Below, piece by piece: positions 1-9,646 of a DNA stretch of 9,646 nt; position 1 is the stretch's first letter, and the number at the start of each line of letters is the position of its first letter. The notes beneath the pieces were generated by a model. That model saw only the letters and a list, made by a program, of their open reading frames with translations, did no database searches and was not told the origin of the DNA. Both the position numbers and the translations under genes were made by a program. The DNA comes from a bacterium HR39 (GTDB lineage Bacteria; Pseudomonadota; Alphaproteobacteria; Geminicoccales; Geminicoccaceae): positions 1 through 9,646 of the forward strand of contig BEIP01000019.1 of assembly GCA_002898955.1 (NCBI GenBank), written 5' to 3'.

Positions 1-137
1 AAGCTCCAGCCAGCGCCGGACCGTTTCGGGAAGTGCGGCGATGCGCGCCTGCGCTTCGACCTCGCGAAGGATGCGCAGCGGCCGCGCCGACGCGTCCTCC
101 GGCGCGAAGTGCTCGGCCGGGCGGGGTACCAGTCCGC

Positions 138-141
<4 letters not shown>
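1..141 (-). CDS. Unidentified protein, N-terminal 47 codons only (runs off the left edge)
   Basis: An open frame starts at the ATG at 141-139 on the minus strand and stays open to the window edge. Its start overlaps the valS stop codon in an ATGA arrangement, and a GGAG Shine-Dalgarno (153-150) lies 8 nt upstream inside the valS end. These two signs support a real, translationally coupled gene. The visible protein begins [12 protein letters not shown], followed by an acidic/arginine-rich stretch predicted to be helical (around residues 22-46, with [13 protein letters not shown]). No signal peptide, membrane segment or known motif is visible in this fragment. I do not recognise the family and assign no function. 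As the last visible gene of the pyrB-pyrC-valS transcript it should be cotranscribed with valS. Confidence 0.6.
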
Positions 142-2783
<2,642 letters not shown>

Positions 2784-2856
2784 GGAGGAAAGCCGCCTTC
2801 GCAGGTGCAACACCGGACGTGGCCGCGCAGGGGTTTGGGGGCGCCCGCAGCGGGCG
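2784..2856 (-). other. pyrC-like/valS spacer with a GC hairpin
   Basis: This 73-bp non-coding gap lies between the pyrC-like stop (2859-2857) and the valS ATG. On the minus strand the stop codon is followed directly by CGCCCG-CTG-CGGGCG (2856-2842), a perfect 6-bp stem with a 3-nt loop. It is followed by C-rich sequence and not by a run of T, so it is not a standard intrinsic terminator. It may protect a 3' end or reduce read-through. I see no convincing promoter or T-box-like leader for valS in the gap. Confidence 0.4.
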
Positions 2857-4182
2857 TCAAGCGGAGGTGCCGCCGCCCGCCTCCGCCTCCTCGCGGTCGA
2901 ACACGCGGCGCCCGTCGACGAAGGTGCACCGCACACGACCACGGAAGGTCCGTCCCTCGAAGGGGGTGTTGCGCGAGAGCGAGCGCAGCCCCGCCTCGGT
3001 CACCGTCCACGCCTCGTCGGGATCGAACAGCACGAAGTCGGCCGGCCGGCCCGGTGCGAGGGTGCCGGCCTCGAGACCGAGGATGCGCGCCGGTGCGGTC
3101 GAGGTGGCCTCGATCAGCCGCGAAAGCGGCAGACGTCCGGCGTGGACCAGCTCCAGCCCGGCGGCGAGCAGCGTCTCGAGCCCCACCACGCCGAAGGCCG
3201 CCTGCTCGAAGGGCAGCCGCTTGCTGTCCTGGTCCTGCGGGCAGTGATCGCTGGTCACCGCGTCCACCGTGCCGTCGGCCAGGGCCGCGGCGAGCGCCTC
3301 CAGATCCTCTTCGGTGCGGAGCGGCGGCGAGACCTTGGCGTAGGTGCGGTAGCCCTCGACCTCGGCCTCGGTGAGCAGCAGGTGGTGGGGGGTGACGTCG
3401 CAGCTCACCGCCACCCCGCGGTCCTTGGCCCGGCGGATCACCTCGATGGCCTCGGCGGTGGTGACGTGGGCCACGTGCAGCCGCCCGCCCGTCGCCTCGG
3501 CGAGGCGCACGCAGCGCTCCACCCAGATGGCCTCGGCGCAGCGCGGGATGCCGGGAAGGCCCAGGCGGATCGCCGTCCAGCCCTCGTTCATCACGCCGCC
3601 GTCGGCGAGGAACGGGTCCTCGGGATGCTCCATCACCAGCCCGCCGAAGGCGCTGGCATAGGCGAGCGCGCGATGCAGGAGCCGGGTGTCGGCGTGGGCC
3701 CGGTTGCCGTCGGTGAAACCCACCGCCCCCGCCTCGTGCAGGAGACGCAGCTCGGCCAGCTGCTCGCCGGCGCATCCCCGCGTGAGCGCCGCCCAGGGGA
3801 ACACCTTGACCGAGCGCAGGCGCCGCGCCCGGCGGGCGACGGACTCCAGCATGGCCGGGTCGTCGAGGGGCGGCTCGGTGTCGGGCAGCATGGCGAAGGC
3901 GGTGATCCCGCCCGCGGCCGCGGCGGCCACGGCGCTGTCCATGCGCTCCTTGTGCTCGGCACCCGGCTCGCCCACCACGACGCGCAGGTCCACAAGCCCC
4001 GGTGCCAGCACGAGGCCGCGCGCATCGAGCACCTCGCAGCGCTCGGGCAGGGCCCCGGCGGTGATGTGCAGGCCGCAGTCGAGGATGCGGCCGCCGTCGA
4101 CGAGGATGCCGCCGGGCCCGTCGATTCCGCGCGAAGGATCGACCAGGCGGGCACCGATTACGGCGAGCGGCCGCCGGCTCAT
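2857..4182 (-). CDS. pyrC: Dihydroorotase-like protein lacking HxH metal ligands (probable ATCase partner)
   Basis: A 441-residue amidohydrolase-fold protein of the class I dihydroorotase family. True enzymes close carbamoyl-aspartate to dihydroorotate at a metal centre whose first signature is DxHxHxREPG. Here that segment (residues 65-74) reads [10 protein letters not shown]: both histidines are replaced (R67, V69) and the substrate-binding Arg position is G71. Other family positions remain: D158 (FTDG), H186 (EHPED), H239 (HVAH), TPHH at 264-267, KVSPPLR at 283-289, D312 (SDH) and [10 protein letters not shown] at 330-339. Related alphaproteobacterial proteins and Pseudomonas PyrC' also carry degraded sites, and the Pseudomonas protein is a non-catalytic subunit needed for ATCase assembly. 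The start ATG overlaps the pyrB stop by 4 bp, with a GGAGGG Shine-Dalgarno 7 nt upstream. I infer a structural role. Residual activity cannot be excluded, and a separate active dihydroorotase is expected elsewhere. Confidence 0.93.
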   Translation of the reverse strand: MSRRPLAVIGARLVDPSRGIDGPGGILVDGGRILDCGLHITAGALPERCEVLDARGLVLAPGLVDLRVVVGEPGAEHKERMDSAVAAAAAGGITAFAMLPDTEPPLDDPAMLESVARRARRLRSVKVFPWAALTRGCAGEQLAELRLLHEAGAVGFTDGNRAHADTRLLHRALAYASAFGGLVMEHPEDPFLADGGVMNEGWTAIRLGLPGIPRCAEAIWVERCVRLAEATGGRLHVAHVTTAEAIEVIRRAKDRGVAVSCDVTPHHLLLTEAEVEGYRTYAKVSPPLRTEEDLEALAAALADGTVDAVTSDHCPQDQDSKRLPFEQAAFGVVGLETLLAAGLELVHAGRLPLSRLIEATSTAPARILGLEAGTLAPGRPADFVLFDPDEAWTVTEAGLRSLSRNTPFEGRTFRGRVRCTFVDGRRVFDREEAEAGGGTSA

Positions 4183-5129
4183 GCCCCGGCCCTCCGCGCG
4201 CGGGTGAGCGCGTCGAGGCAGGCCATGCGCACCGCCACGCCCATCTCCACCTGGTCGAGGATGGCGCTCCTGTGGATGTCGTCCGCCACCACCCCGTCGA
4301 TCTCGATGCCGCGGTTCATGGGACCGGGATGCATGACCAGCACGTCGGGCTTCGTCACCTCCAGCTGGCGGTAGGTGAGGCCGTAGAAGTGGAAGTACTC
4401 GCGGGTGGAAGGGACGAAGCTGCCGCGCATGCGCTCGGTCTGGAGACGCAGCATCATGACGATGTCCGCATCCCGCAGGCCCTCGCGCATGTCGTGGTAG
4501 ACCTCGACGCCGTAGGCGGCGAAGGTGCGCGGCAGCAGCGTCGGCGGGCCCACGAGCCGCACCCGGGCGCCGAGACGGGTGAGCAGCAGGATGTTGGAGC
4601 GCGCCACCCGCGAGTGCAGCAGATCGCCGCAGATGGCCACCGTCAGCCCCTCGATGCGGCCCTTGCGGCGGCGGATGGTGAGGGCGTCGAGCAGGGCCTG
4701 GGTGGGATGCTCGTGGCGCCCGTCGCCGCCGTTGATCACCGCGCAGCGCACGTGGCGGGCGAGCAGCTCCACCGCGCCCGAATCGGCGTGGCGCACCACC
4801 AGCACGTCCGGGTGCATGGCGTTCAGGGTCATGGCGGTGTCGATCAGGGTCTCGCCCTTGCGGATGGCCGAGGTGGACACGGACATGTTGACCACGTCGG
4901 CGCCGAGCCGCTTGCCGGCCAGCTCGAAGGAGGTGCGGGTGCGGGTGGAGCTCTCGAAGAACAGATTGATCTGGGTGAGGCCGCGCAGCAGCGAGAGCTT
5001 CTTCTCGGGGCGCCGGTTGAGCTCGACGTAGCCGTCGGCGAGATCGAGCAGGAACAGCACGTCCTCGCGCGAGAGCTGCTCGATCCCCAGCAGGTGGCGG
5101 TGGGCGAAGGGGCGGGTGTCGGGCCGCAT
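4179..5129 (-). CDS. pyrB: Aspartate carbamoyltransferase catalytic subunit
   Basis: PyrB condenses carbamoyl phosphate with L-aspartate, the first committed step of UMP synthesis, in the cytoplasm. The 316-residue product carries the carbamoyl-phosphate motif STRTRTSF (61-68), the KGET loop (91-94), [10 protein letters not shown] (139-148) and HPGPMNRG (267-274). RHLLGI near the N-terminus and [11 protein letters not shown] (49-59) resemble alphaproteobacterial PyrB. The length is normal for the family. The frame stays open far upstream, antisense to the flagellar genes, but that extension is a GC-rich shadow. I chose the ATG at 5129, just before the conserved start. An alternative ATG at 5144 would add five residues, and neither has a clear Shine-Dalgarno. 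It is first in the leftward operon, overlaps the pyrC-like gene by ATGA, and is divergent from fliF. Confidence 0.97.
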   Translation of the reverse strand: MRPDTRPFAHRHLLGIEQLSREDVLFLLDLADGYVELNRRPEKKLSLLRGLTQINLFFESSTRTRTSFELAGKRLGADVVNMSVSTSAIRKGETLIDTAMTLNAMHPDVLVVRHADSGAVELLARHVRCAVINGGDGRHEHPTQALLDALTIRRRKGRIEGLTVAICGDLLHSRVARSNILLLTRLGARVRLVGPPTLLPRTFAAYGVEVYHDMREGLRDADIVMMLRLQTERMRGSFVPSTREYFHFYGLTYRQLEVTKPDVLVMHPGPMNRGIEIDGVVADDIHRSAILDQVEMGVAVRMACLDALTRARRAGA

Positions 5130-5157
5130 GGAGGTTCGCCGCATCTCGGGCGGCCCC

Positions 5158-5186
5158 GCTCTAGCCCGGAGCCGGACGCCCCACAA
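5158..5186 (-). promoter_or_regulatory. Candidate promoter for the pyrB operon
   Basis: On the minus strand TTGTGGG (5186-5180) is followed after 14 nt by GCTAGAGC (5165-5158). The second element matches 7 of 8 positions of the Caulobacter-type housekeeping -10 consensus GCTANAWC, and the first matches TTG of the -35. Transcription would begin near 5150, leaving a leader of about 20 nt before the ATG at 5129 and favouring that start over 5144. The -35 is weak, so this is tentative. Confidence 0.35.
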
Positions 5187-5209
5187 GGGCGGCGGGAGAC
5201 GCGCGCGGC

Positions 5210-5225
5210 TTAACGGACCGTTCAC
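5210..5225 (+). promoter_or_regulatory. CtrA-like binding box upstream of fliF
   Basis: TTAA, seven bases, then TTCAC differs at one position from the alphaproteobacterial CtrA full site TTAA-N7-TTAAC. It lies 45 nt before the fliF ATG. It is the only TTAA I found on reading the window, and an AT-rich motif is unlikely by chance in DNA this GC-rich. In Caulobacter, CtrA activates fliF and other early flagellar promoters. I see no clear -10 element downstream. The same bases also contain the perfect dyad AACGG-A-CCGTT. Confidence 0.5.
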
Positions 5226-5270
5226 CGGATCGTGCTGGAATGGGACCCGGTGAGGCGGACCGGAGCCCCC

Positions 5271-7088
5271 ATGGCGCAGCAGCTCGAGGCGACGGCGGAA
5301 GCTCCCCCCGCACGCGGCCTGCCCGTCGCGCGCGCATCGGCCATCGCGGCGCGGCTGCGGGAGTTCGGACCCGGGCGCATCCTCGCGCTCGGCACCGTGC
5401 TGATCGCGCTCGTGGCCCTCGCGGGCTTCGCCGCGATGCAGTTCCTCGCACCGCGCTACACCCTGCTCTTCGGCGGCCTGCCGCCGGCGGACGTCGCCCG
5501 CATCGCCGAGCGCCTCGCGGCCATGAAGGTGCCCTACGAGATCCCGCCCTCGGGCGATGCCGTGCTGGTCCCCGAGGACGAGGTCTCGCGGGTGCGGATG
5601 GCGCTCGCCCAGGAGGGCATGCCCATGGGGCAGGTGGTGGGCTGGGAGCTGTTCGACCGCACGAGCCCCTTCACCACCACCGACTTCCTCGCCGACGTCC
5701 AGGTACGCCGGGCCCTCGAGGGAGAGCTCGCCCGCACCATAGCGGCGCTCGACGCGGTGCGGAGCGCGCGGGTCCACGTGGTGCGGCCGCCGCGGCGGCT
5801 GTTCGCCCGCGAACAGGAGCCGCCGAGCGCCGCGGTGATGCTGGAGCTGGCCGCCGGCCGCACGCTGGACCGCCAGCAGGTGAAGGCGATCCGCGAGCTG
5901 GTGGCGGCGGCGGTGCCGGGCCTCGAGCCCGGGCGCGTCACGGTGACCGACGACCGCGGCCGGCTGCTCGCGCGCATGGAGGACGACGCCGGCGTCGCGA
6001 TGCTCGACGAGACCGAGGACTACCGGCGGGCGCTGGAAGCGCGGCTGCAGGAGAAGATCGTCGCTCTGCTGGAGCGCACCCTCGGCCCCGGCCGCGTGGC
6101 GGCGCAGGTCACGGCCGAGCTCGACTTCGCCGAGCGCACCACCACCGAGGAGATCTACGATCCCGAGGCGCGGGCGGTGCGCTCGAGCCGCACGGTGGAG
6201 GAGACCACCGACCGGCGCGAGAGCGGCGGCGAGGGGGCGGTGACCGCCTCGGCCAATCTGCCGGGCTCGCCGCCGGCCGGGGCCGGCTCGCAGGCGAGCG
6301 AGCGCACCGGCCGCACCGAGGAGACGGTCAACTACGAGGTCTCGCGCACGGTGCGCAGCGCCCGCGCCCGCACCCCCCAGCTGCGCCGGCTGTCGGTGGC
6401 GGTGCAGGTCGACGGGCACTGGCAGGACGACGGCAGCGGCAACCGGACCTTCGAGCCGCTCTCGAAGGAGGAGATCGCCCAGCTCGAGGCGCTGGTGCGC
6501 AGCGCCGTGGGCATCGACGAGGAGCGCGGCGACCGCCTCGAGATCGTGAGCCGCCCCTTCGTCGCCGCCCAAGCCGCGGTGGCGGAGCCGGACCCGATCG
6601 CCACGCTCGTCGCCGACCACGGCCCGCTCGCCATGCGCCTGCTGTGGGCGCTGGTGGCACTGGCGGCGGTGCTCTTCGGCCTGCGGCCGCTGTTGCGCCG
6701 GCTGCTGCCGCCGCCCGAGGGAGCCGTGCTCGAGAGCGAGGGCACGCGCGTGGTGGTGGGATCCGACGGCCGTCCGCTGCTGGTGCACGTCCCCTCCGGC
6801 ATCACCGTCACCGTCGACGCCGCGGGTCGGCCCGTGCTCGTGCGGCCGGAAGGTCCGCAGCCGCTGCCGGCTCCCGGCGAGGCCGGAACGCCGCAGCCGG
6901 AGGAGGCGGCACCGCCCGCGAAGGAGGACGAGCCGGAACGGGAGGACGTCCACGAGCTGGTCTCGCTCGCCAACGTCGAGGGCAAGGTCAAGGCCAAGCT
7001 CATGAGCGACGTTCTCCGGATCGTCGAGGAATACCCGCAGGAGACGGTCCGGGTGCTGCGCGAGTGGCTGCACGAGAAGGAGCGCTGA
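5271..7088 (+). CDS. fliF: Flagellar MS-ring protein FliF
   Basis: FliF forms the membrane ring that nucleates the basal body, holds the export gate and carries FliG. In the 605-residue product the first membrane segment is about 37-59. The ring-building motif 1 region follows ([16 protein letters not shown], 63-78), then motif 2 (about 120-235, with [17 protein letters not shown] and ARVHVVRPP). The motif 3 region (about 240-430) contains a Gly/Ser/Pro-rich loop (318-345). The second membrane segment is about 454-474. The last helix region (559-605, [15 protein letters not shown] through REWLHEKER) is the FliG-binding tail. Start: ATG at 5271 with GGAG 5 nt upstream. An in-frame GTG at 5232 is possible but has no ribosome site. 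The roughly 131-aa cytoplasmic tail is longer than the about 87 aa of E. coli FliF (see findings). First gene of the rightward operon. Confidence 0.96.
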   Translation: MAQQLEATAEAPPARGLPVARASAIAARLREFGPGRILALGTVLIALVALAGFAAMQFLAPRYTLLFGGLPPADVARIAERLAAMKVPYEIPPSGDAVLVPEDEVSRVRMALAQEGMPMGQVVGWELFDRTSPFTTTDFLADVQVRRALEGELARTIAALDAVRSARVHVVRPPRRLFAREQEPPSAAVMLELAAGRTLDRQQVKAIRELVAAAVPGLEPGRVTVTDDRGRLLARMEDDAGVAMLDETEDYRRALEARLQEKIVALLERTLGPGRVAAQVTAELDFAERTTTEEIYDPEARAVRSSRTVEETTDRRESGGEGAVTASANLPGSPPAGAGSQASERTGRTEETVNYEVSRTVRSARARTPQLRRLSVAVQVDGHWQDDGSGNRTFEPLSKEEIAQLEALVRSAVGIDEERGDRLEIVSRPFVAAQAAVAEPDPIATLVADHGPLAMRLLWALVALAAVLFGLRPLLRRLLPPPEGAVLESEGTRVVVGSDGRPLLVHVPSGITVTVDAAGRPVLVRPEGPQPLPAPGEAGTPQPEEAAPPAKEDEPEREDVHELVSLANVEGKVKAKLMSDVLRIVEEYPQETVRVLREWLHEKER

Positions 7089-7091
7089 ACC

Positions 7092-8117
7092 GTGCCGCGC
7101 GTCCAGCTTCCCGCCCAGAACACCCGCAGACTCGCCGGTCCGGAGAAGGCGGCCATCTTCATGCTCGCCGTGGGCGACGAGCACGCGGCGCGGCTGTTCC
7201 GGCTCCTCGATCTCGACGAGGTCAAGGAGCTCTCCCAGACCATGGCCGTCCTCGGCAGGGTGGACAGCGCCGTGGTCGAACAGGTGATGAGCGAGTTCGG
7301 CGAGGCGCTCGCGGCCACCGGCGGCGTCTTCGGCGGCTTCGAGATCACCGAGAAGCTGCTGCGCAGGGTCCTCGATCCGGAGACGGTCGAGCTCATCATG
7401 CAGGAGATCCGCGGCCCGGCCGGCCGCACCGTTTGGGAGAAGCTCGGCAACGTGCACGAGGCCGTGCTGGCCTCCTATCTGCGCAACGAATACCCGCAGA
7501 CGGTGGCGGTGATCCTCTCGCGCATCGATCCGGCCCACGCCGCCCGCGTCCTCTCCCACTTCCCCGACGAATTCGCCATCGAGGTCATCCTGCGGATGAT
7601 CGACATGGACATCGTGCAGAAGGAGATCGTCTCGGACATCGAGGAGACACTGCGCACCGAGTTCATCACCAACCTTTCGCGCTCCGCCCAGAAGGACAAC
7701 TTCGAGATGGTCGTGGAGATCTTCAACAACCTCGACACGTCCACCGAGGCGCGGTTCATGGCGCTGCTGGAAGAGCGCAACCGCGAGGCGGCGGACCGCG
7801 TGCGCTCGCTCATGTTCACCTTCGAGGACCTGCGCAAGCTCGATTCGAGCGGCATCCAGACCCTCATCCGCAACGCCGGCAACGACCGCATCGCGCTGGC
7901 TCTCAAGGGGGCGAGCGAGGAGCTGCGCAAGCTCTTCTTCGACAACATGTCCGAGCGCGCGGCCAAGATCCTGCGCGAGGAGATGGCCGCCATGGGACCG
8001 GTGCGGCTGCGCGACGTCGAGGAAGCCCAGCAGTACCTGGTCAATCTCGCCAAGGAGCTGGCCGCGAACGGCGAGATCGTGCTGCTGGACGGCAAGGAAG
8101 ACGAGCTGGTCTACTGA
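7092..8117 (+). CDS. fliG: Flagellar motor switch protein FliG
   Basis: FliG sits on the MS ring and transmits torque from the stator. The 341-residue length is typical. The N-terminal FliF-binding domain (about 10-110) is followed by the middle domain with EYPQT at 133-137, equivalent to EHPQT, which contacts FliM. The C-terminal torque domain has MFTF at 241-244. The charged positions used by the stator in E. coli (K264, R281, D288, D289, R297) align with K272 (LKGA), R289 (SERAA), E296, E297 and R305 (PVRL), so charge is kept throughout. The GTG start lies 3 nt after the fliF stop. An AAGGAG Shine-Dalgarno (7077-7082) inside the last fliF codons is 9 nt upstream and fixes the start. It is probably translationally coupled to fliF. 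Confidence 0.97.
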   Translation: MPRVQLPAQNTRRLAGPEKAAIFMLAVGDEHAARLFRLLDLDEVKELSQTMAVLGRVDSAVVEQVMSEFGEALAATGGVFGGFEITEKLLRRVLDPETVELIMQEIRGPAGRTVWEKLGNVHEAVLASYLRNEYPQTVAVILSRIDPAHAARVLSHFPDEFAIEVILRMIDMDIVQKEIVSDIEETLRTEFITNLSRSAQKDNFEMVVEIFNNLDTSTEARFMALLEERNREAADRVRSLMFTFEDLRKLDSSGIQTLIRNAGNDRIALALKGASEELRKLFFDNMSERAAKILREEMAAMGPVRLRDVEEAQQYLVNLAKELAANGEIVLLDGKEDELVY

Positions 8118-8129
8118 CGGGGACCGCAG

Positions 8130-8852
8130 GTGTCCGCGCTGCCCTTCGAAGCCGGTCTCGACCTCGTCCGCCACGGCCGCCGGGGCGGCGCCGCGACCTG
8201 GAAACCGCCGTCCCTGGACGCACCCGATCCGCCCCCGGGGCCCGAGCACGGTCCCTCCCTCGCCGAGCGGCGGCTGCTGTTCGACGAGGACCAGCTCGCC
8301 CGCGCCCTCGCGGCGGTCTGCACGCGTCAGCGGCGCGAACTCGAGGCCGCTTTCGCCGCCGAACAGCAACGCCGGCTCGCGGCGGCGGTGGAGGCCGTCC
8401 ACGCCGCTCTCGGCCGCGCCCTCGGAAGTCTCGCCGCCGCGCTCGCCGAAGGCCGCGGCGCGGTCCGCGACATCCTGGAGACCGCGCTGCGCAGGGTGGT
8501 CCCGAGCCTGCTCGAGCGCGTGGAGGAGACGGAGGTGCGGCGCGTGCTCGACGACTGGAGCCGGCGCGTCCTGCCCGAAGAGGGCCTGATCGTGCGGGTG
8601 CGGCCCGAGGTGCGCGACGCCCTCGCCGCGGCGCCGCCGGGGAGCGCGCGCGACCTGCGCCTCGAATTCGTGGCGGATCCCGCGCTGCCGCCCGGCGGAG
8701 TGGTGCTGGAACTGCCCGACGGACGCGCGCGCCACGACCCCTCGCGGATGGTGGAGGAGCTCGCGGCCGCGCTGGGCGCCCTCCTCGGCGGAGGGGACGG
8801 TGCGGCCGCCACCATCGCGGAGCGTGACAGCCTGGAGGAGCGAGCGACGTGA
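8130..8852 (+). CDS. fliH: Flagellar export ATPase regulator FliH
   Basis: FliH is the stator-like regulator of the FliI export ATPase and links it to the C ring and export gate. The 240-residue protein has a variable Pro-rich N-terminus (about 20-42), with a lone tryptophan at W24 where FliH proteins often carry an aromatic docking residue. A long Ala/Arg/Glu helical region follows (about 52-145, coiled-coil-like). The C-terminal domain resembles the V/F-type ATPase stalk fold, ending [21 protein letters not shown] (split as 178-187 and 188-198), the usual FliH signature region. The GTG start has GGGGA 6 nt upstream and lies 12 nt after fliG. No fliI follows, as in several alphaproteobacterial fliFGHN operons. 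Sequence conservation is low, so position weighs heavily in this call. Confidence 0.87.
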   Translation: MSALPFEAGLDLVRHGRRGGAATWKPPSLDAPDPPPGPEHGPSLAERRLLFDEDQLARALAAVCTRQRRELEAAFAAEQQRRLAAAVEAVHAALGRALGSLAAALAEGRGAVRDILETALRRVVPSLLERVEETEVRRVLDDWSRRVLPEEGLIVRVRPEVRDALAAAPPGSARDLRLEFVADPALPPGGVVLELPDGRARHDPSRMVEELAAALGALLGGGDGAAATIAERDSLEERAT

Positions 8853-9187
8853 GCGACACCTTCGAACCCGCCGGTCCCGCCGCCCAAGCGGCCGGCGAAT
8901 CCGCCGGCGAGGCGTCCTCCGCCCGGCGGCGGGAGGACTCCTCCGCCCGCCAGCTCTCGGCCGTCTACGACGTGCCGGTGACGGTGACCGCCGTGCTGGG
9001 CAAGGCGGTGATGCCCATCGGCCAGCTGCTGCGGCTGGGACGCGGCGCCGTGGTGGAGCTCGACCGCAAGGTGGGCGAGCCCATCGACATCTACGTCAAC
9101 AACCGCCTGGTGGCGCGCGGCGAAGTGCTGCTGGTGGACGACCATCTCGGCATCACGATGACCGAGATCGTCAAGAGCGAAGGCTGA
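8849..9187 (+). CDS. fliN: Flagellar motor switch protein FliN
   Basis: FliN forms the lower C ring with FliM and takes part in switching and export substrate docking. The product is 112 residues. A disordered, Ala/Ser/Glu-rich N-terminus (about 1-36) is followed by a complete SpoA domain (about 38-109). Hallmarks are [15 protein letters not shown] (39-53), [17 protein letters not shown] (56-72), [17 protein letters not shown] (77-93) and GITMTEIV (101-108). The GTG start overlaps the fliH stop as GTGA. A strong GGAGGAG Shine-Dalgarno (8834-8840) lies 8 nt upstream and fixes it. The stop overlaps the next ATG by one base. Length and domain are normal. Confidence 0.96.
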   Translation: MSDTFEPAGPAAQAAGESAGEASSARRREDSSARQLSAVYDVPVTVTAVLGKAVMPIGQLLRLGRGAVVELDRKVGEPIDIYVNNRLVARGEVLLVDDHLGITMTEIVKSEG

Positions 9188-9646
9188 TGACCGCCGTCCG
9201 CCCGTTTACCACCGGCCTCGCGGGGGGTGCCGCGACGCTGGTCGTGGTGGCCGCGGCGGCGTTGGGCGGGGTTGGTGCGGGAGGCCTGTTCGACCCGGCA
9301 GCGCTGCTCCTCGTGGTGGCCGGGACCTGCACCGTCACCCTCGCCGCGGCGGATCCGGCGGAGGTGGCGGGGGTGCTGGCATGGCTGCGCACGGCTCCGG
9401 CCTCGCTGCCGCCGGCGGATCCGGCCGGCCGTGTCCGGGAGCTCGCGGCCCTGCTCGCCCATCTGCGCCGCAGGCCACCGCGCGAGCTCGAGGCCGAGGC
9501 GAGGCGTCTTCCCGCCCGTTCGGTCCTCGCCCAGGGCCTGTTGCTGATGCTGGAGGGGCGCGAGCCCGCCGAGCTCGGACGGCTCCTGGAGGTGGCGGTG
9601 GAGGCGGCCGGACGCGCCGCCGAGAGCGCGTCGGCGCTGGCCGCCC
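9187..9646 (+). CDS. motA: MotA/PomA-like flagellar stator subunit, N-terminal 153 residues (runs off the right edge)
   Basis: MotA-type proteins form the ion-conducting stator with MotB and push against FliG. The visible part fits the N-terminal half of the PomA/MotA fold. Membrane segment 1 is about 11-31. Segment 2 is about 35-54, containing FDPAALLLVVAGTCTVTL, which matches the family's FIDPPSLLIVLGGT pattern. The start of the large cytoplasmic domain follows, with AQGLLLMLEG at 115-124. Charged residues occur where PomA and MotA contact FliG (R94-R96, E100, E102, E104). The ATG overlaps the fliN stop (TGATG), indicating coupling. The later membrane helices with the key prolines lie outside the window. 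It could be the working stator gene or a MotA/TolQ/ExbB-family paralogue dedicated to this operon; no partner motB is visible. Confidence 0.8.
   Translation, partial: MTAVRPFTTGLAGGAATLVVVAAAALGGVGAGGLFDPAALLLVVAGTCTVTLAAADPAEVAGVLAWLRTAPASLPPADPAGRVRELAALLAHLRRRPPRELEAEARRLPARSVLAQGLLLMLEGREPAELGRLLEVAVEAAGRAAESASALAA

Noticed and set aside
2842..2856. Intrinsic terminator after the pyrC-like gene
   Set aside because: The 6-bp GC stem is real, but it is followed by C-rich sequence with no T tract, so I list it only as a hairpin in the spacer.
2784..2942. N-terminal extension of valS by 53 codons
   Set aside because: The extension is Arg/Ala/Pro-rich, overlaps the end of the pyrC-like gene and resembles no ValS. 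The family's usual start lies at MLEKTY.
5177..5191. Small hairpin CGCCC-CACAA-GGGCG in the divergent region
   Set aside because: A 5-bp GC stem is expected often by chance in DNA of this composition, and it overlaps the candidate pyrB -35 without an obvious role.
5130..5270. Sigma-54 or sigma-28 flagellar promoter in front of fliF
   Set aside because: I found neither a GG-N10-GC core of the TGGCAC-N5-TTGC type nor a TAAA/GCCGATAA pair in this region.
5145..8735. Very long open frame on the minus strand upstream of pyrB, antisense to fliF, fliG and fliH
   Set aside because: It is the continuation of the pyrB frame and is rich in His/Arg/Ala/Leu with no recognisable domain. The opposite strand encodes clear flagellar proteins; very high GC at third codon positions removes stop codons from this frame.
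5240..8827. 1195-codon open frame on the plus strand in another frame over fliF, fliG and fliH
   Set aside because: It is dominated by Arg, Gly, Ala and Pro with no domain, and it crosses three well-supported gene boundaries. This is typical of a +1 shadow in GC-rich coding DNA.

Overview
This is very GC-rich DNA (roughly 70% by eye) in which coding sequence fills almost everything. It reads as the chromosome of an alphaproteobacterium, probably from the Rhodospirillales or a related high-GC lineage. Three things point there. The aspartate carbamoyltransferase, the dihydroorotase-like protein with a degenerate metal motif, and valyl-tRNA synthetase all resemble alphaproteobacterial versions. 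The flagellar genes run fliF-fliG-fliH-fliN with no fliI after fliH. A near-consensus CtrA box lies upstream of fliF. The taxon is inferred from protein character and gene order, not from a database search.

Left half (1-5129, minus strand). One apparent operon reads leftward: pyrB, pyrC-like, valS, then an unidentified gene cut by the window edge. pyrB and the pyrC-like gene overlap by 4 bp (ATGA), as do valS and the unidentified gene. A 73-bp spacer with a small GC hairpin separates the pyrC-like gene from valS. PyrB makes carbamoyl-aspartate. The PyrC-like protein has lost the HxH metal ligands and the neighbouring arginine, so it is probably a structural partner of PyrB rather than an active dihydroorotase. 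valS charges tRNA-Val.

Centre (5130-5270). A 141-bp divergent intergenic region is the longest non-coding stretch in the window. It holds a CtrA-like box (TTAA-N7-TTCAC) facing the flagellar operon and a plausible alphaproteobacterial-type promoter facing pyrB.

Right half (5271-9646, plus strand). A tightly packed flagellar operon runs fliF (MS ring), fliG (rotor/switch), fliH (export ATPase regulator), fliN (C ring), then a MotA/PomA-like stator gene truncated by the window end. Junctions are 3 nt, 12 nt, a 4-nt overlap and a 1-nt overlap. Together the genes encode the MS ring, much of the C ring, and part of the export and stator machinery.

I saw no mobile element, CRISPR array, tRNA or rRNA, and no clearly undescribed system. 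The points most worth a second look are the degenerate PyrC, the CtrA box, the extended FliF tail and the MotA-like gene directly after fliN.
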